Assembly: GCA_963807925.1 (NCBI GenBank)
Contig: CAWEDP010000002.1
Span: 2,294,001 to 2,358,000, forward strand
Length of the DNA: 64,000 bases
DNA from: CAWEDP01 sp963807925
GTDB taxonomy: Bacteria; Acidobacteriota; Vicinamibacteria; Vicinamibacterales; CAVVIG01
Reading direction: 5' to 3'
Each line of letters starts with the position of its first letter. Within the stretch, counting starts at the first letter, position 1. Positions 44,148 to 53,349 of this stretch are shown here, piece by piece. Below the pieces are notes generated by a model. The model made no database searches. It saw only the letters and a list, made by a program, of their open reading frames with translations, and was not told the DNA's origin. The position numbers and the translations under genes are program-made.

Positions 44148-44276
44148 GGCCCTCACCTCGGCAACTGCCTCACGTCGCTCGGACGAGAAGGTTCGGTCTG
44201 AAATCGCCGACCATTGCGCATTGTAGACGAAGAGCGGCGAAGCACCGCCAAGCGGTCCATCGGCGCAACGCGAGGC

Positions 44277-44282
44277 TATAAT
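44277..44282 (+). promoter_or_regulatory. -10 box of paralogue 2 (leaderless)
   Basis: TATAAT ends 9 nt before the ATG at 44292. The GGAGG just before the ATG lies largely upstream of the expected transcription start, so it may not be part of the mRNA. Confidence 0.5.
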
Positions 44283-44291
44283 CCCGGAGGC

Positions 44292-45329
44292 ATGTCTTCG
44301 CGAGCCGCCCTCACGCTCGTTCTGGCGCCAGCGCTGCTCGGCCTGCTGGCAGCGGCCTCCGCGCTGCAGGGCGTGGCGCAACCGTCCGCGCAATCCTTTG
44401 CCGGACGGGTCGAGCTGCTCTCCGAGCCAGGCGGCGAGTTCGACACCGACAACCTGATCTCGAATGAGCGGTCGTTTCTCGAGGTCGTTCCGGCTCTGAA
44501 GGCGGATGGCGTGTCGGGAGGCGCATATCTCGGGGTCGGCCCCGATCAGAGCTTCTCCTACATCGCGCAGATCCGACCAACCATCGCCTTCATCGTCGAC
44601 ATCCGCCGCGACAATCTGCTGCTGCACCTGCTGTTCAAGGCGCTCTTCGGCGCGGCGCGGACGCGCGTGGAGTACCTGGCCCTGCTGACCGGCCGGGCGC
44701 CGCCCGATCGCCTCGATTCGTGGCGGGACGCCGCCCTGGATCGAATCGTCGCCCAGATCGACGGGAGCCGTCCCGACGCGGCCGACGACATCCAGCGACT
44801 CGATCGGCGCGTGCGCGACAGCGTCATGTCCTTTGGCATCCCGCTCAGCCCGGCCGATCTCGCGACCATTCAGCGGTTCCATCACACCTTCATCACGAGC
44901 GGCCTCTCGCTCAAGTTCGAAAGCCGCGGCCGGCCGCCGCAGCGCGCGTATCCCACCTATCGCGATCTGATCCTGGCCACCGACGCCGCCGGCAAGCCCT
45001 GGAGCTACCTGGCGTCGGAGGGCGATTTCCAGTTCGTGAAATCGCTGGAAGCGCAGGACCTCGTGATTCCCGTGATCGGCGACCTCGGCGGCACCCATGC
45101 GCTGTCGGCCGTGGCCGATTTCCTGACCGCGCGCCGGGAGCGTGTGTCGGCGTTCTACATCTCGAACGTGGAAACGTACCTGGGTGGCGGCAAGTACGCG
45201 CAGTTCGTGAAGAACGTCGCCCGCCTGCCGCACGACGCGCGCAGCGTCATCATCCGCTCCATTTTCAGGGCCTCGATCAGCACGTCAGAGATCGAATCGG
45301 TCAATCGGTTCCTCGCGAGCACCCGATGA
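44292..45329 (+). CDS. Exported protein of unknown function, paralogue 2
   Basis: 345 residues with a signal peptide (about 1-30). It aligns along its whole length with the divergent neighbour: LSEPGGEFDTDNLISNERSF, AYLGVGPDQSFSYIAQI, TIAFIVDIRRDNLLLHLLFK, YPTYRDLILATDAAG, IPVIGDLGGTHALSA, VSAFYISNVETYL. It lacks the C-terminal 40 residues of the other protein. Conserved motifs suggest a common, unidentified activity or binding site. Back-to-back placement around a 144-nt promoter region suggests co-regulation. Confidence 0.85.
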   Translation: MSSRAALTLVLAPALLGLLAAASALQGVAQPSAQSFAGRVELLSEPGGEFDTDNLISNERSFLEVVPALKADGVSGGAYLGVGPDQSFSYIAQIRPTIAFIVDIRRDNLLLHLLFKALFGAARTRVEYLALLTGRAPPDRLDSWRDAALDRIVAQIDGSRPDAADDIQRLDRRVRDSVMSFGIPLSPADLATIQRFHHTFITSGLSLKFESRGRPPQRAYPTYRDLILATDAAGKPWSYLASEGDFQFVKSLEAQDLVIPVIGDLGGTHALSAVADFLTARRERVSAFYISNVETYLGGGKYAQFVKNVARLPHDARSVIIRSIFRASISTSEIESVNRFLASTR

Positions 45330-45395
45330 AGGAGCCGCACCGGGCCCGCGCGTCCGGCGTGACCCTCCTGTCGCGGGTGACTCGCTGACCCTCAC

Positions 45396-46919
45396 GTGGC
45401 GCGCGCACGGTCCCTGCGGGACGTCGTCGGTCCGATCGCGTTCACGTCGGCCGTTCTGCTCGCGGGAGCGCTGCCCTCGGCGGCGCAGCGGACGCAGGAG
45501 CTCGTCTGGGCGGCCGACCCCGAGGGCGGCGCGCCGTTTGTCGAGGCCGATCCCGCGCGTCCCGACCGCGTCGTCGGATTCGACGTGGAGATTGCCGGGC
45601 TGATTGCACGACGGCTGGGCCGCACGCCACGCTTTCTCAACGTCACCTTCACCTCGATCGATCAGTCGATCGCCCGCGGTGATGCGGATATCGGGCTGAA
45701 CGGGCTCGAAGACACGCCCGCCCGCCGCGCCACGATGGCGACGACCGTCCCCTACTACGAGTTCCGCGAGGTGCTGAGCGTCCGCGATCGGGACGTGGAG
45801 CGGTTCCGCTCCCTCGCGGATCTCGCGGGCCGCCGCGTGGCGACGCTGAGCGGGACGATCGCGTTCGACATCCTCCAGCAGGCGGAGCGGGACCGCGGCC
45901 TCCGCGCGGTCTCGTTCGAGGACGATCTGCATCCCTTCTCCGATCTGGTCCTGGGGCGGGTCGACGCCGTCCTGCTCGACAACGTGCTGGCTGAGCGGCG
46001 GCACCAGGCGATTGCCGGCTTCAGTATCCAGCCGGCGCCGGTGGCGATCGGGCACTACGTCGGCGTCCTCGCCCCGGCAAACGCACCGCTCCGCGACGCC
46101 GTCGACGACATCTTCCGCGGCGCCATGCGCGACGGCAGCCTGGAGCGGATCCTGCGTACGTGGAACGTCTGGAACGACGATCAGCCGCGGCTCTACCAGC
46201 GCGTGCTCGCGGGCACGCCGGTCCCGGCCATCGTCGGGGTCGAGATCGCGTCGAGCGTCGCGACCATGTCGAGATGGGAGGCGGCGCGACGGTACCTGCC
46301 GTCGCTGCTCCGGGCCTCTGGCGTCACCATCGTGCTGTCGTGCCTGTCGATGGGGCTTGCCATCGTCTTCGGCGTGCTGATCGCCACCGGACGCGTGTAC
46401 GGCGGCCGCACCGTTCGCGCCGCGCTGACCGGCTACGTGGAGCTCGTGCGCGGGACGCCGATTCTCCTGCAGCTCTTCGTGCTCTACTACGGGATTGCCG
46501 CGGCGGTGCGACTGCCGGCGTTCGCGGCCGCGCTCCTCGGCCTCGCGCTGAACTACGCGGCCTACGAGAGCGAAATCTACCGATCGGCCCTCGAGTCCAT
46601 TCCAATCGGTCAGCTCGAAGCCGCCCGGACGCTCGGGCTGAGCGAGCGCCAGGTGCTCCGGCTGGTTCGCGGCCCGCAGGCGTTCCGGATCGCGCTGGCG
46701 CCGATGACCAACGATTTCGTGGCGCTGCTCAAGGATTCGTCGCTCGTCTCGGTGCTGACCGTGTTCGAGCTCACCAAGCAGACGCAGATCTTCGCGACCA
46801 ACCTGGGCAGCTGGGTCATTCCCGGCTCCCTATGCGCGGCCCTGTACCTGCTGATGTCGCTGCCCCTCTCGGCCGCCGCCCGCCGTCTGGAGCGTCGATG
46901 GAAGGCGCCGACCGCATGA
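45396..46919 (+). CDS. Amino-acid ABC transporter, fused substrate-binding protein and permease
   Basis: 507 residues. A signal peptide (about 1-30) leads into a family-3 periplasmic binding domain (about 35-255: VVGFDVEIAGLIARRLGR, DADIGLNGLEDTPARRATMA, YYEFREVLSVRD). A HisM-type permease domain (about 300-500) has the EAA loop region ALESIPIGQLEAARTLGLS and ELVRGTPILLQLFVLYYG. Polar amino acids are the probable substrate. The ATPase gene overlaps the stop by ATGA. Fusions of binding protein and permease are known in this family but are the minority form. Confidence 0.9.
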   Translation: MARARSLRDVVGPIAFTSAVLLAGALPSAAQRTQELVWAADPEGGAPFVEADPARPDRVVGFDVEIAGLIARRLGRTPRFLNVTFTSIDQSIARGDADIGLNGLEDTPARRATMATTVPYYEFREVLSVRDRDVERFRSLADLAGRRVATLSGTIAFDILQQAERDRGLRAVSFEDDLHPFSDLVLGRVDAVLLDNVLAERRHQAIAGFSIQPAPVAIGHYVGVLAPANAPLRDAVDDIFRGAMRDGSLERILRTWNVWNDDQPRLYQRVLAGTPVPAIVGVEIASSVATMSRWEAARRYLPSLLRASGVTIVLSCLSMGLAIVFGVLIATGRVYGGRTVRAALTGYVELVRGTPILLQLFVLYYGIAAAVRLPAFAAALLGLALNYAAYESEIYRSALESIPIGQLEAARTLGLSERQVLRLVRGPQAFRIALAPMTNDFVALLKDSSLVSVLTVFELTKQTQIFATNLGSWVIPGSLCAALYLLMSLPLSAAARRLERRWKAPTA

Positions 46920-47587
46920 CGATGCTGCACCTGGACGACGTCCACCTCCAGCGCGGCGTCCGGCAGATCCTGACCGGCGTGTGCCTCGCAATCGGCCGCG
47001 GGGAGCTGGTCGCCATCATGGGACCGTCCGGTTCGGGCAAGACGACGATCCTGCGCACGATTGCGGCCCTCGAACCGTTCGATCGCGGACGCATTGTCGT
47101 CGAGGACGTCGCGCTCGAGGCGAGCGCACCGCCGTCGCCCGAGACGATGCGCCGCCTTCGCCGCACGGTCGGCATGGTCTTCCAGTTCCACTGCCTCTTC
47201 GAGCACATGTCGGCGATCGACAACGTGTCGCTCGCGCCGGTCCATGCCCATCGCGTATCGCCGGCCGCCGCGTCCGCACGGGCGCGCGAGCTCCTGAGCG
47301 CTTTCGGCGTCGCGCACCGGGCCGACGCCCTGCCGCGCGAACTGTCGGGCGGCGAAGCCCAGCGCGTGGCGATCGCACGCGCGCTGGCGGTCGATCCGCC
47401 GCTGCTCCTCATGGACGAACCGACGGCGTCGCTCGATCCCGATCGCCGCGACGAGCTCGGGGCGCTGCTGCGCAGCCTCGTCGCTCAGGGGCGAACGCTG
47501 GTCGTCTCGACGCACGACGAGGAGTTCGCCACGCATATCGGCGCGCGAATCGTGCGTCTGGACGGCGGCCGGATCACCGGGGTCTGA
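46916..47587 (+). CDS. Amino-acid ABC transporter ATP-binding protein
   Basis: 223 residues with Walker A GPSGSGKTT (about 36-44), Q-loop VFQFHCLFEHMSAIDN, signature LSGGEAQ, Walker B LLLMDEPT and the H-loop VVSTHDEE. It belongs to the GlnQ/HisP type that pairs with HisM-family permeases. The unusual HCLFEHM in place of the common FNLFPHM is a minor deviation. Translationally coupled to the fused binding protein/permease (ATGA at 46916). Confidence 0.93.
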   Translation: MTMLHLDDVHLQRGVRQILTGVCLAIGRGELVAIMGPSGSGKTTILRTIAALEPFDRGRIVVEDVALEASAPPSPETMRRLRRTVGMVFQFHCLFEHMSAIDNVSLAPVHAHRVSPAAASARARELLSAFGVAHRADALPRELSGGEAQRVAIARALAVDPPLLLMDEPTASLDPDRRDELGALLRSLVAQGRTLVVSTHDEEFATHIGARIVRLDGGRITGV

Positions 47588-47627
47588 CCCGCGGGGCCCT
47601 GGCCAGACGCCATACAGGAACGTTCCC

Positions 47628-49060
47628 ATGAGCATCGACCTCTCCCCCGAGGAGTTCCGTCGTCTCGGCTACCGTGCGGTCGACGCCCTGGCCGCGCACC
47701 TGGCGGCGCTTGCCACGGGACCGGCGCGCGCGCCGGTGCCGGACACGCTTCGCCGCGAGTTGATGGAGCGACCGGTGCCGCAGGAGGGCGCCGACCCCGA
47801 TGCCCTCCTCGACGATATCGCCGCCACCGTGCTCGCCTATCCGATGGGCAACGGGAGCCCACGGTTCTTCGGGTGGGTGAATTCGCCGGCGGCCCCGCTT
47901 GCCGTCCTCGCCGAGTTCCTGGCCGCAGGCCTCGACCCGAGCGTGGCGGGCGGCGATCACGCCGCCACCTACGTCGAACACGCCGTGCTGCGCTGGATGC
48001 GGCACATCGTCGGATTCCCGGAGGACGGCGGCGGCATCCTGACGAGCGGTGGATCGGTCGCCAACCTGATCGGGCTCGCCGTCATGCGCCACGTCCGGAC
48101 GGCGGGCCGCGTGCGGGCCGAGGGCATGTCGCCCCGTGGGCTGATCGTGTACACATCGGCCGAGGGTCACAGCTGCCTCCAGAAGGCCGTCGAGCTTCTC
48201 GGGATCGGCCATCACAGCCTGCGACGCGTCCCGGTGGATGGGGCGCGGCGCCTCGACATCGCCGCCCTCGAGCGTCAGATCGGGACGGATCGGGCGTCCG
48301 GCCTGACGCCGGCGTGCGTGGCCGCGACGGCCGGAACAGTGAACACCGGGGCCATCGATCCGCTCCGGGAGATCGCCGATTTGTGCAGGCGCGAGGCGCT
48401 GTGGTTTCATGTCGACGCCGCGTACGGCGGTCCTGCGGCGCTGGTCCCCGAGCTCGGGCCTCTGTTCGACGGTCTGGGCCGCGCCGACAGCGCCGCGATC
48501 GACCCGCACAAGTGGATGTACGTCCCGGTCGAGTGCGGCTGCGCGCTGGTGCGCGACCGCCAGTCGATGCGAGACGCGTTCTCGCTCGTGCCGCCGCATC
48601 TCCGCGATGACACGGCGCTGCCCTGGTTTGCGGAGTTCGGGATTCAGCAGAGCCGCGGCTTCAGGGCGCTGAAACTCTGGACCGCCCTGCGACACCTGGG
48701 ACTCGACGGCTATCGGCGCTCGATTGCCCGCGACATCGCGCTCGCCCGCGTGCTGCGGCAGAAGATCGACGCCGCGGCGGACTTCGAGCTCGTCAGCGCG
48801 GGTCCGCTCAGCATCGTCTGCTTCCGCTACCTGCCGGCGGGGACCACGCAGTCCTCTGACCGCGTGGATGGGCTCAACCGCGCCGTGCTGGACCGGGTGC
48901 AGCGGGAGGGCGCCGTCTTCCTGACCGGCACGGAGCTCGACGGACGATTCGTGATGCGCGCGTGTCTTGTGAATTTCGCCGGGCGCGCAGCGCATTTTGC
49001 CGTTCCGACCCGAACCGAATTAGAATCTCCAGGCGTCCTAAACCGCCGGAGGTGTTATGA
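47628..49060 (+). CDS. PLP-dependent group II amino acid decarboxylase, 3' end probably frameshifted
   Basis: About 470 residues related to aromatic-L-amino-acid and glutamate/2,4-diaminobutyrate decarboxylases. MGNGSPRFFGWVNSPAAPLA near residue 75, TSGGSVANL, FHVDAAYGG, and the PLP lysine in DPHKWMYVP (K295) are intact. The homologous part ends at RACLVNF (about 49,000). The literal frame stays open to 49361 and would overlap the peroxiredoxin gene by 305 nt, which is implausible. With a one-base indel near 48,980 it would end at 49060, overlapping the next start by ATGA and giving the family's usual length. The substrate is unknown. Confidence 0.82.
48997..49026 (+). promoter_or_regulatory. 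Promoter of the peroxiredoxin gene
   Basis: TTGCCG (48997-49002) and TAGAAT (49021-49026) with an 18-nt spacer. Transcription would start near 49033, leaving a short leader with the CGGAGG ribosome site of the peroxiredoxin gene. It lies in the last part of the decarboxylase reading frame, which argues that this region is not strongly coding. Confidence 0.5.
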
Positions 49061-49605
49061 AGGCTGTGATCGTAGTGTTGGGACTGACCCTCGTCGGCCT
49101 CGGGCTCGCTGTCGGGCCGGCCTCGGCCGGAGACCTCAAAGTCGGCGATCAGGCGCCGAACTTCAAGCTGCAGGCGACCGACGGCAAGACCTACCAGTTG
49201 TCCGATTTCAAGGGCAAGGAGGCGGTCGTCCTCGCGTGGTTCCCGAAGGCGTTCACCCAGGGCTGCACCATCGAGTGCAAGTCGCTGGCCGAGCACGGCG
49301 ACATGATCAAGAAATACAACGCGCAGTACTTCATGATCAGCGTCGACCCACTCGAAGGTGACCAGGGCAACAAAGCGTTCGCCAGTACCTATCACGCGGA
49401 TTTCCCGCTCCTGAGCGATCCCAGCAAGGCTACCGCGAACGAATACGGTGTCCTGAGCGATCGCGGGTTCGCGAATCGGTGGACGTTCTATATCGGCAAG
49501 GACGGGAAGATCACCAGCATCGACAAGCAGGTGAAGCCGGCGACGTCGGCCGAAGACATGGCCGCGATGCTCAAGCAACTGGGCACCGAGGAGCGCAAGA
49601 AGTAG
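49057..49605 (+). CDS. Exported PrxQ/BCP-type peroxiredoxin
   Basis: 182 residues with a signal peptide (about 1-24, ending ASA), so it acts in the periplasm. The thioredoxin fold (VGDQAPNFKLQATDGKTY) carries the peroxidatic cysteine in TQGCTIEC (C70). C74, four residues later, is the usual resolving cysteine of BCP enzymes, and the catalytic threonine of the Tx2-3C motif is T67. Reduces hydrogen peroxide or organic peroxides. Good ribosome site CGGAGG before ATG 49057. Confidence 0.93.
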   Translation: MKAVIVVLGLTLVGLGLAVGPASAGDLKVGDQAPNFKLQATDGKTYQLSDFKGKEAVVLAWFPKAFTQGCTIECKSLAEHGDMIKKYNAQYFMISVDPLEGDQGNKAFASTYHADFPLLSDPSKATANEYGVLSDRGFANRWTFYIGKDGKITSIDKQVKPATSAEDMAAMLKQLGTEERKK

Positions 49606-49626
49606 GAGTCCGAACGTTCCTGGTCG

Positions 49627-49671
49627 CGGCGGGCAAGGCACCGGTGTGAGCCGGCGGTCCCTTGCCCGCCG
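49627..49671 (+). terminator. Strong hairpin after the peroxiredoxin gene
   Basis: CGGCGGGCAAGG (49627-49638) and CCTTGCCCGCCG (49660-49671) are a perfect 12-bp inverted repeat with a 21-nt loop, 22 nt after the stop. No T run follows, so it may act as a factor-assisted terminator or an mRNA 3'-end stabiliser. Confidence 0.5.
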
Positions 49672-49795
49672 GCCGCAGCCTGTGGTCCCGCCGTTCGTCT
49701 CGCCGGCAGAAGCCCGGTTCTCTCCGCGACAGAAGCGATACAATCTGCCGGTCCGCGTGACCGGTCGGGCGGCACGCCCGATCAGAGGAGGGATT

Positions 49796-51883
49796 GTGAG
49801 ACGAACCTTCAATTCGCTTCTGCGCGTGGTGCCGGTTGCCGGCCTGCTGCTGTGGGTCGTCACCGTGCCGGTCACCAGCCAGAACACCGCGAACACCTCG
49901 GAGTGGCGCACGTATGGCGCCAATCTGGCCAACCACCGCTATTCGCCGCTCGATCAGATCAACGCCGCCAATTTCAAGAATCTCGAAATCGCCTGGCGCT
50001 TCAAGACCGAGAATCTCGGGCCGCGCAAGGAGTTCCAGTTCGAATCGACACCGCTGATGGTCAGCGGCGTCGTCTACTCGACGGCCGGGACGCGCCGCGC
50101 CGTGGTCGCGCTGGACGCCGCCACCGGCGAGCTCCTGTGGACGCACCGCGAGGACGAGGGCGTCCGGGCGCAGAACTCACCACGGCAGCTGTCCGGCCGC
50201 GGGCTGGCGTACTGGACCGACGGCCGCGAGGCGCGCATCTACTACGTCACGATCGGGTATCGCCTCGTCGCGCTCGACGCCAAGACCGGCCAGCGCGTCA
50301 CGACCTTCGGAACCGACGGCATCGTCGATCTGAAGCTCGACGACGATCAGGACGTCGATCCGATCACCGCCGACTTCGGGCTGCATCAGGCGCCGATCAT
50401 CGGCAACGACGTCATTGTCATCGGCGCCGCGCACCGCCCGGGCGGCGTGCCGCGCGGCAGGAGCAACGCCAAGGGATTCGTCCGCGGCTTCGACGTGCGC
50501 ACGGGAAAGCGGCTGTGGATCTTCCACACCATTCCAAGCATCGGCGAATTCGGGAACGACACCTGGGAAAAGGATTCCTGGAAGTACACCGGCAACACCG
50601 GGGCGTGGGGCCAGCTCGCGATCGACGAAGAGCTCAACATGGCCTATCTGCCGATCGAGCTCGCCACCGGCGACTACTACGGCGGAGCGCGGCCGGGCGC
50701 CGATCTGTTCAGTGAGACCCTGGTCGCCGTCGACTTGAAGACCGGCGTGCGGAAGTGGCACTACCAGTTCGTGCACCACGGCATCTGGGACTTCGACATG
50801 GCGGCGCCTCCGATTCTCGCCGACATCACCGTGAACGGGCGCGCGATCAAGGCCATCGCCCAGCCGACCAAGCAGGCGTGGCTCTACGTGTTCGACCGCA
50901 CCAGTGGTCAGCCGGTCTGGCCGATCGTCGAGCGTCCGGTGCCGAAAGGCGATGTCCCCGGCGAGTGGTACTCGCCGACGCAGCCGTTCGTCACCAAGCC
51001 GCCGGCCTTCGACCGCCAGGGGGTGTCGGTCGACGACCTGATCGATTTCACGCCGGAACTGAAAGCCGAGGCGGTGCGCGTCGCGTCACGATACAAGCTC
51101 GGACCGCTGTTCACGCCGGCGGTCGTCAGCAAGCTGGAGGGGCCGCTCGCGACGATCCACATGCCGCTGGCCGGCGGCGGGTCCAACTGGCCGGGCGGCG
51201 CGTTCGATCCGGAAACCCAGATGCTGTACATCTTTTCTCAAAGCGCGCCCGGCTCGCTCGGCCTGGTGCCCGCGCCGGAGGGCAACGATGCTCAGTGGGT
51301 GTCCGGCGTCGCGCGGGCGACGCCCCCAGGCGGCGCCGCCGGTCGTGGCGGCGCGGGGCGCGGCGGCCCTGGGCGCGGCGGCGCTGCGCCCGCCGCGGGT
51401 GGACCGCAGGCGGCCGGTCGAGGAGCCGCGCCAGCCGCCGAAGGCGGAGGCGGAGGGCTCACCGTGCAGGGGTTGCCGCTCATCAAACCGCCCTACGGCC
51501 GTATCACGGCGATCGACCTGAACAAAGGCGACATCGTCTGGCAGATCGCGCACGGCGAGACGCCGGACAACATCAAGAACAACCCGGCGCTCAAAGGCCT
51601 GAGCATCCCGCGCACCGGTCAGCGCGGGGTGGCGGGCACGCTCGTCACCAAGACGCTCGTCATTGCCGGCGAGCCGCAGGTCACCACGACCCCCGAAGGA
51701 CGCGGCGCGATGCTGCGCGCGTACGACAAAGCGAACGGTCGGGAAGTCGCAGCGGTGTACATGCCGTCGCAGCAGAGCGGATCCCCGATGACCTACATGC
51801 TCGACGGCCGGCAATACATCGTCGTGGCGATCGGAGGTCCGAACTTCCCGGCAGAACTGATCGCGTATCGGCTGGCGAACTGA
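49796..51883 (+). CDS. PQQ-dependent dehydrogenase (glucose/quinate-type propeller), third quinoprotein
   Basis: 695 residues, exported (signal about 1-33). Propeller signatures include EWRTYGANLANHRYSPLDQI, VVALDAATGELLWTHRE, and GKRLWIFHTIP. VRKWHYQFVHHGIWDFDMAA holds the active-site region. The vicinal Cys pair of the two alcohol dehydrogenases is absent, so it belongs to the membrane-type dehydrogenase branch. A Gly/Ala/Arg-rich insertion (about residues 509-556) lies in one blade. GTG 49796 has AGAGGAGGG upstream; a reading from 49646 would be translated through non-coding sequence. Confidence 0.9.
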   Translation: MRRTFNSLLRVVPVAGLLLWVVTVPVTSQNTANTSEWRTYGANLANHRYSPLDQINAANFKNLEIAWRFKTENLGPRKEFQFESTPLMVSGVVYSTAGTRRAVVALDAATGELLWTHREDEGVRAQNSPRQLSGRGLAYWTDGREARIYYVTIGYRLVALDAKTGQRVTTFGTDGIVDLKLDDDQDVDPITADFGLHQAPIIGNDVIVIGAAHRPGGVPRGRSNAKGFVRGFDVRTGKRLWIFHTIPSIGEFGNDTWEKDSWKYTGNTGAWGQLAIDEELNMAYLPIELATGDYYGGARPGADLFSETLVAVDLKTGVRKWHYQFVHHGIWDFDMAAPPILADITVNGRAIKAIAQPTKQAWLYVFDRTSGQPVWPIVERPVPKGDVPGEWYSPTQPFVTKPPAFDRQGVSVDDLIDFTPELKAEAVRVASRYKLGPLFTPAVVSKLEGPLATIHMPLAGGGSNWPGGAFDPETQMLYIFSQSAPGSLGLVPAPEGNDAQWVSGVARATPPGGAAGRGGAGRGGPGRGGAAPAAGGPQAAGRGAAPAAEGGGGGLTVQGLPLIKPPYGRITAIDLNKGDIVWQIAHGETPDNIKNNPALKGLSIPRTGQRGVAGTLVTKTLVIAGEPQVTTTPEGRGAMLRAYDKANGREVAAVYMPSQQSGSPMTYMLDGRQYIVVAIGGPNFPAELIAYRLAN

Positions 51884-51893
51884 AGACGCGCGG

Positions 51894-51957
51894 GTCCGGC
51901 TGAAGCCGGACACTACCGAAGACTTCAATCCCTGGTAGTGTCCGGCTTCAGCCCGGT
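51894..51957. repeat. Pair of REP-like palindromes, opposite orientation
   Basis: GTCCGGCTGAAGCCGGAC at 51894-51911 and a one-base-longer degenerate copy (GTCCGGCTTCAGCCCGG) at 51940-51957, facing each other in the gap between convergent genes. The arrangement resembles a bacterial interspersed mosaic element. Confidence 0.75.
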
Positions 51958-51975
51958 CCCCGCCGCGGGGCGCAG

Positions 51976-53349
51976 CTAAGCCGTCGCCGGCGGCGCCGCC
52001 GAGGGCGCCGGGGGCGCTTTCGGCCGCGTGAACCGCAGGAGCGCCACGGCGCCGAACCCGACCGTCCACGCCAGATATTCGGCGAGCAACCCGAGGACCA
52101 CCAAAGTACCGGTCAGCGGAAAGAGCAGCCAGTTCGCCAGGCCGAGAAGCCGCGCCAGCAGAATCGGCGACAGCACCAGCAGGATGCCGAGGATCGCCGC
52201 CACGTAGGGGTTGTCGGCGTGCCAGGCAATCCTGCGGTTGGCCAGACGTCCGAGGTGATACACCACGCCGGTGAATCCGACGAGAAACACCACGCACAGC
52301 GCCAGCAGGGCGAACGGCACGAGCACGAGCAGCGGGATCCCGATCAGCGTGATCACGAGCACCATGATGGTGAGCACGAGCAGCGGAAGGAACAAGAGTT
52401 GCGCGAGAACGCCGACCGCTCCGGCCTTCAGCGGTTCGGCCGCCGCGCAGGCGCTCACCCGCTCGACATAGTCGCGTCCGACAAACAGCACCAGTGACAC
52501 CAGAAGGCACAAGACGAACAGGCGCATCATCGTGCCGAACAGCGCGAAGACGCCGGCCGCGGCGCCCGTGAACGGCAGGACACCCGGAAAGCCGCGGCCG
52601 AAGGGGCTCCGGTTCCATCGCCATTGGCCGAAATCGAAGTTCACCAGCGGCATGTCCACGACCTTGCCGCCGATCCGCGCGCCCTCGTCGCGATTGAGGC
52701 CGCCGCCAACCGCCACCGCGTCGCCGTCGATCTCGGCGTGGGGACCGAGTCTCAGGCCTCCGCCAATCGCGACCGCATTCCCGGTGACGCGCCCATCGAC
52801 CCTGACGGCGCCGCCGACCGCGACGACATCGCCCTCGATCGTCTCTCCTTCGTCGACGGTCACGCTTCCGCCGATTCTCACGCGATCGTTGCCGTCGCGC
52901 CCGGGGCGGGGCCGGGGAGCCGGGGCCGGCGCCGGCGGGAGCGGAGGCGCCGGCGGAATCGCGGATTCGGGGGCCGCGGGCGGAGGCGGTGATGAAGGGG
53001 GCGCCGCGGCAAACAGGCGCTGTCGGGCGGCGGGAGCCAGGTACGACAGCTGCAGCACGGCGTCAGCGTCGGCCCCCAGCCTGGCCCGCACCTCGACGCC
53101 CGTGGCCGGCAACCCATCGAGATTGATCGCGTCGTCGGTCACCTCGATCGACGTCGGCGCCTCCCGCGTGGGACGAAGAGGCCGCAGGACCACGCTGTTG
53201 CGCAGCGTCAGGACCTCGAACCGTCGCTCGACCTGACGCCGTAGCGCGTCCGATGAATCGGACGTCGATTGTGCCCGGGCCGGAGCGACAGCAACCCCGA
53301 GCGCGACGAGCGCCGCAGCAAGGGCGGACCAGCCGACCCGTTTCATCAT
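51976..53349 (-). CDS. Exported protein with bactofilin-like beta repeat and membrane domain
   Basis: 457 residues. A signal peptide (about 3-26) precedes a Pro-rich linker (about 118-150). A polymer-forming (bactofilin-like) beta-helix repeat lies at about 155-230 (VRIGGSVTVDEGETIEGDVV, AVGGAVRVDGRV, NAVAIGGGLRLG, DAVAVGGGL). A C-terminal membrane domain with five or six segments (about 265-440) follows. Such proteins may form an envelope scaffold; function unproven. ATGATG at 53349 overlaps the stop of the preceding gene. Confidence 0.85.
   Translation of the reverse strand: MMKRVGWSALAAALVALGVAVAPARAQSTSDSSDALRRQVERRFEVLTLRNSVVLRPLRPTREAPTSIEVTDDAINLDGLPATGVEVRARLGADADAVLQLSYLAPAARQRLFAAAPPSSPPPPAAPESAIPPAPPLPPAPAPAPRPRPGRDGNDRVRIGGSVTVDEGETIEGDVVAVGGAVRVDGRVTGNAVAIGGGLRLGPHAEIDGDAVAVGGGLNRDEGARIGGKVVDMPLVNFDFGQWRWNRSPFGRGFPGVLPFTGAAAGVFALFGTMMRLFVLCLLVSLVLFVGRDYVERVSACAAAEPLKAGAVGVLAQLLFLPLLVLTIMVLVITLIGIPLLVLVPFALLALCVVFLVGFTGVVYHLGRLANRRIAWHADNPYVAAILGILLVLSPILLARLLGLANWLLFPLTGTLVVLGLLAEYLAWTVGFGAVALLRFTRPKAPPAPSAAPPATA

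Noticed and set aside
44286..44290. GGAGG as the ribosome site of paralogue 2
   Set aside because: It ends 1 nt before the ATG, too close, and is largely upstream of the transcription start expected from the TATAAT box.
42993..45233. A 746-codon minus-strand frame extending paralogue 1 upstream
   Set aside because: The extra N-terminal half is the antisense of paralogue 2; a signal peptide and ribosome site support the start at 44147.
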